This document shows, one piece after another, positions 5,093 through 5,730 of a stretch of DNA of 5,730 nt; the stretch's first letter is position 1; the number at the start of each line of letters is the position of its first letter. Below the pieces are notes generated by a model. That model ran no database searches. It saw nothing but the letters and a program-made list of their open reading frames with translations, and was not told the origin of the DNA. Origin of the DNA: Bacillota bacterium (lineage in GTDB: Bacteria > Bacillota > Clostridia > Lachnospirales > Cellulosilyticaceae); NCBI GenBank assembly GCA_023457875.1, contig JAEXBC010000213.1:1-5730 (forward strand), read 5' to 3'. Position numbers and translations under genes: made by a program.

Positions 5093-5730
5093 AATTTCTC
5101 CTTTTCCATGTCCTTAATTAAACCGCAGCAAGAATAGCACATATTGGGATATTCTTCTACAGGCACCCCTCTATCTTCTGCTAGCAATAGGATATGCTTC
5201 AAATGTCTATTGTTCTTGTCCTTTACAAGCACTTTCCAAGGTATACGCCTTAGGAGTACTCTAGTGGTTTCTCCCACGCCTGGCTTAACCCTATTGATAC
5301 TGGCAATATCAAAATACGCTCTAATACTCTCCACACTTTCACCTAAATCATCACCCTGCTGCTTTTTGGCTAATAAATCTTCTTCCTTGATTTCTAAACC
5401 CTTAAAATATGCCGAAACTGTATCCACAAAGTCATTGCTTTTATCAATATTTTCCCACTCCTTATAATACTTCGCGCCATGAAAGTCATGCTCAGCAATC
5501 AGGTCAGTTCTCAAAAAGGTACGGCTCACTAGTCCAGAAACTGTAGCATTAAGGCAAGCACTTGGCACCAAAAAGTCTTCTCTCGTACCATATAAGCTGG
5601 TACATCGCCCTGGATCGCAAAGTACAGCTAAGGTATCATCTAACTGTATTTGATAGATCTCCTTAAAACGCCTACACGCCTCTTTTAGAGTTTTTCCAAT
5701 CACGCCCTTTCCTGTCCAGCCGTCCACAAA
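5089..5730 (-). CDS. StiP/PRTase_1-like protein with PELOTA-type C-terminus (5' part outside the window)
   Basis: The C-terminal 213 residues of a larger protein. The frame is open to the right edge, and the fragment begins FVDGWTGKG in mid-domain, so the GTG at 5725-5727 is an internal valine, not a start. From memory the family is about 370-400 residues. Pfam-style annotation has treated its main domain both as a phosphoribosyltransferase (PRTase_1) and as cysteine protease StiP, and these readings conflict. FVDGWTGKGVI fits a PRPP-binding loop. The later conserved block has CDPGRC, PSACLNATVSGLVSRT and DFHGAKYY, including a Cys (fragment residue 59) and a His (84) that could form a catalytic pair. 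After a linker, the tail from about residue 148 (VKPGVGETTRVLLRR, then HILLLAEDRGVPVEEYP and the Cys-rich MCYSCCG) matches the PELOTA-like RNA-binding domain usually fused to this family. It is coupled by a 4-bp overlap to the HAD gene. The biochemical role is unproven. Confidence 0.85.
   Translation of the reverse strand, partial: FVDGWTGKGVIGKTLKEACRRFKEIYQIQLDDTLAVLCDPGRCTSLYGTREDFLVPSACLNATVSGLVSRTFLRTDLIAEHDFHGAKYYKEWENIDKSNDFVDTVSAYFKGLEIKEEDLLAKKQQGDDLGESVESIRAYFDIASINRVKPGVGETTRVLLRRIPWKVLVKDKNNRHLKHILLLAEDRGVPVEEYPNMCYSCCGLIKDMEKEKL

Noticed and set aside
5725..5727. GTG at the right edge as the start of the StiP-like gene
   Set aside because: It is the valine of FVDGWTGKG, an internal conserved motif. 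The frame continues to the window edge and there is no upstream sequence to support a start.

Overview
The window looks like chromosomal DNA from a low-GC Gram-positive bacterium, most likely a clostridial Firmicute. By eye it is AT-rich, it has strong AGGAGG-type ribosome binding sites with about 8-nt spacing, and its CheA and CheY resemble clostridial forms. Genus and species cannot be read from it. Genes fill most of the window. The one long non-coding stretch is about 420 bp in the middle (3358-3779).

The left part (1-3357) is a chemotaxis operon on the minus strand, in transcription order cheY, cheA, cheW, and then a methyl-accepting chemotaxis protein cut off by the left edge. Intergenic gaps are about 31, 56 and 29 bp. 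The receptor would signal through CheW to the kinase CheA, which phosphorylates CheY, and phospho-CheY would act on the flagellar motor or another output. No cheR, cheB, cheC, cheD or cheX is visible. In three genes the longest possible reading frame is not the best start. The ribosome binding sites point to internal ATG codons for cheA, cheW and cheY, giving proteins of 696, 164 and 120 residues.

The middle (3358-3779) holds a candidate minus-strand promoter for the chemotaxis operon, a GC-rich hairpin with a short U tract oriented as a minus-strand terminator, and a good sigma-A-type promoter on the plus strand. That promoter drives a single GNAT-family N-acetyltransferase gene (3780-4283). 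It is the only plus-strand gene in the window.

The right part (4292-5730) is the 3' end of a second minus-strand operon. A truncated gene enters from the right edge and encodes the C-terminal part of a StiP/PRTase_1-like protein with a PELOTA-type tail. It overlaps by 4 bp (ATGA) with a HAD-family phosphatase gene. This pair belongs to the biosynthetic module that comparative genomics has linked to tellurium-resistance (Ter) stress operons and proposed to make a nucleoside-like metabolite. The rest of that module should lie to the right of the window. This is the least understood biology here. The HAD gene converges on the GNAT gene with only 8 bp between stop codons and no visible terminator, so transcripts from the two strands may overlap.
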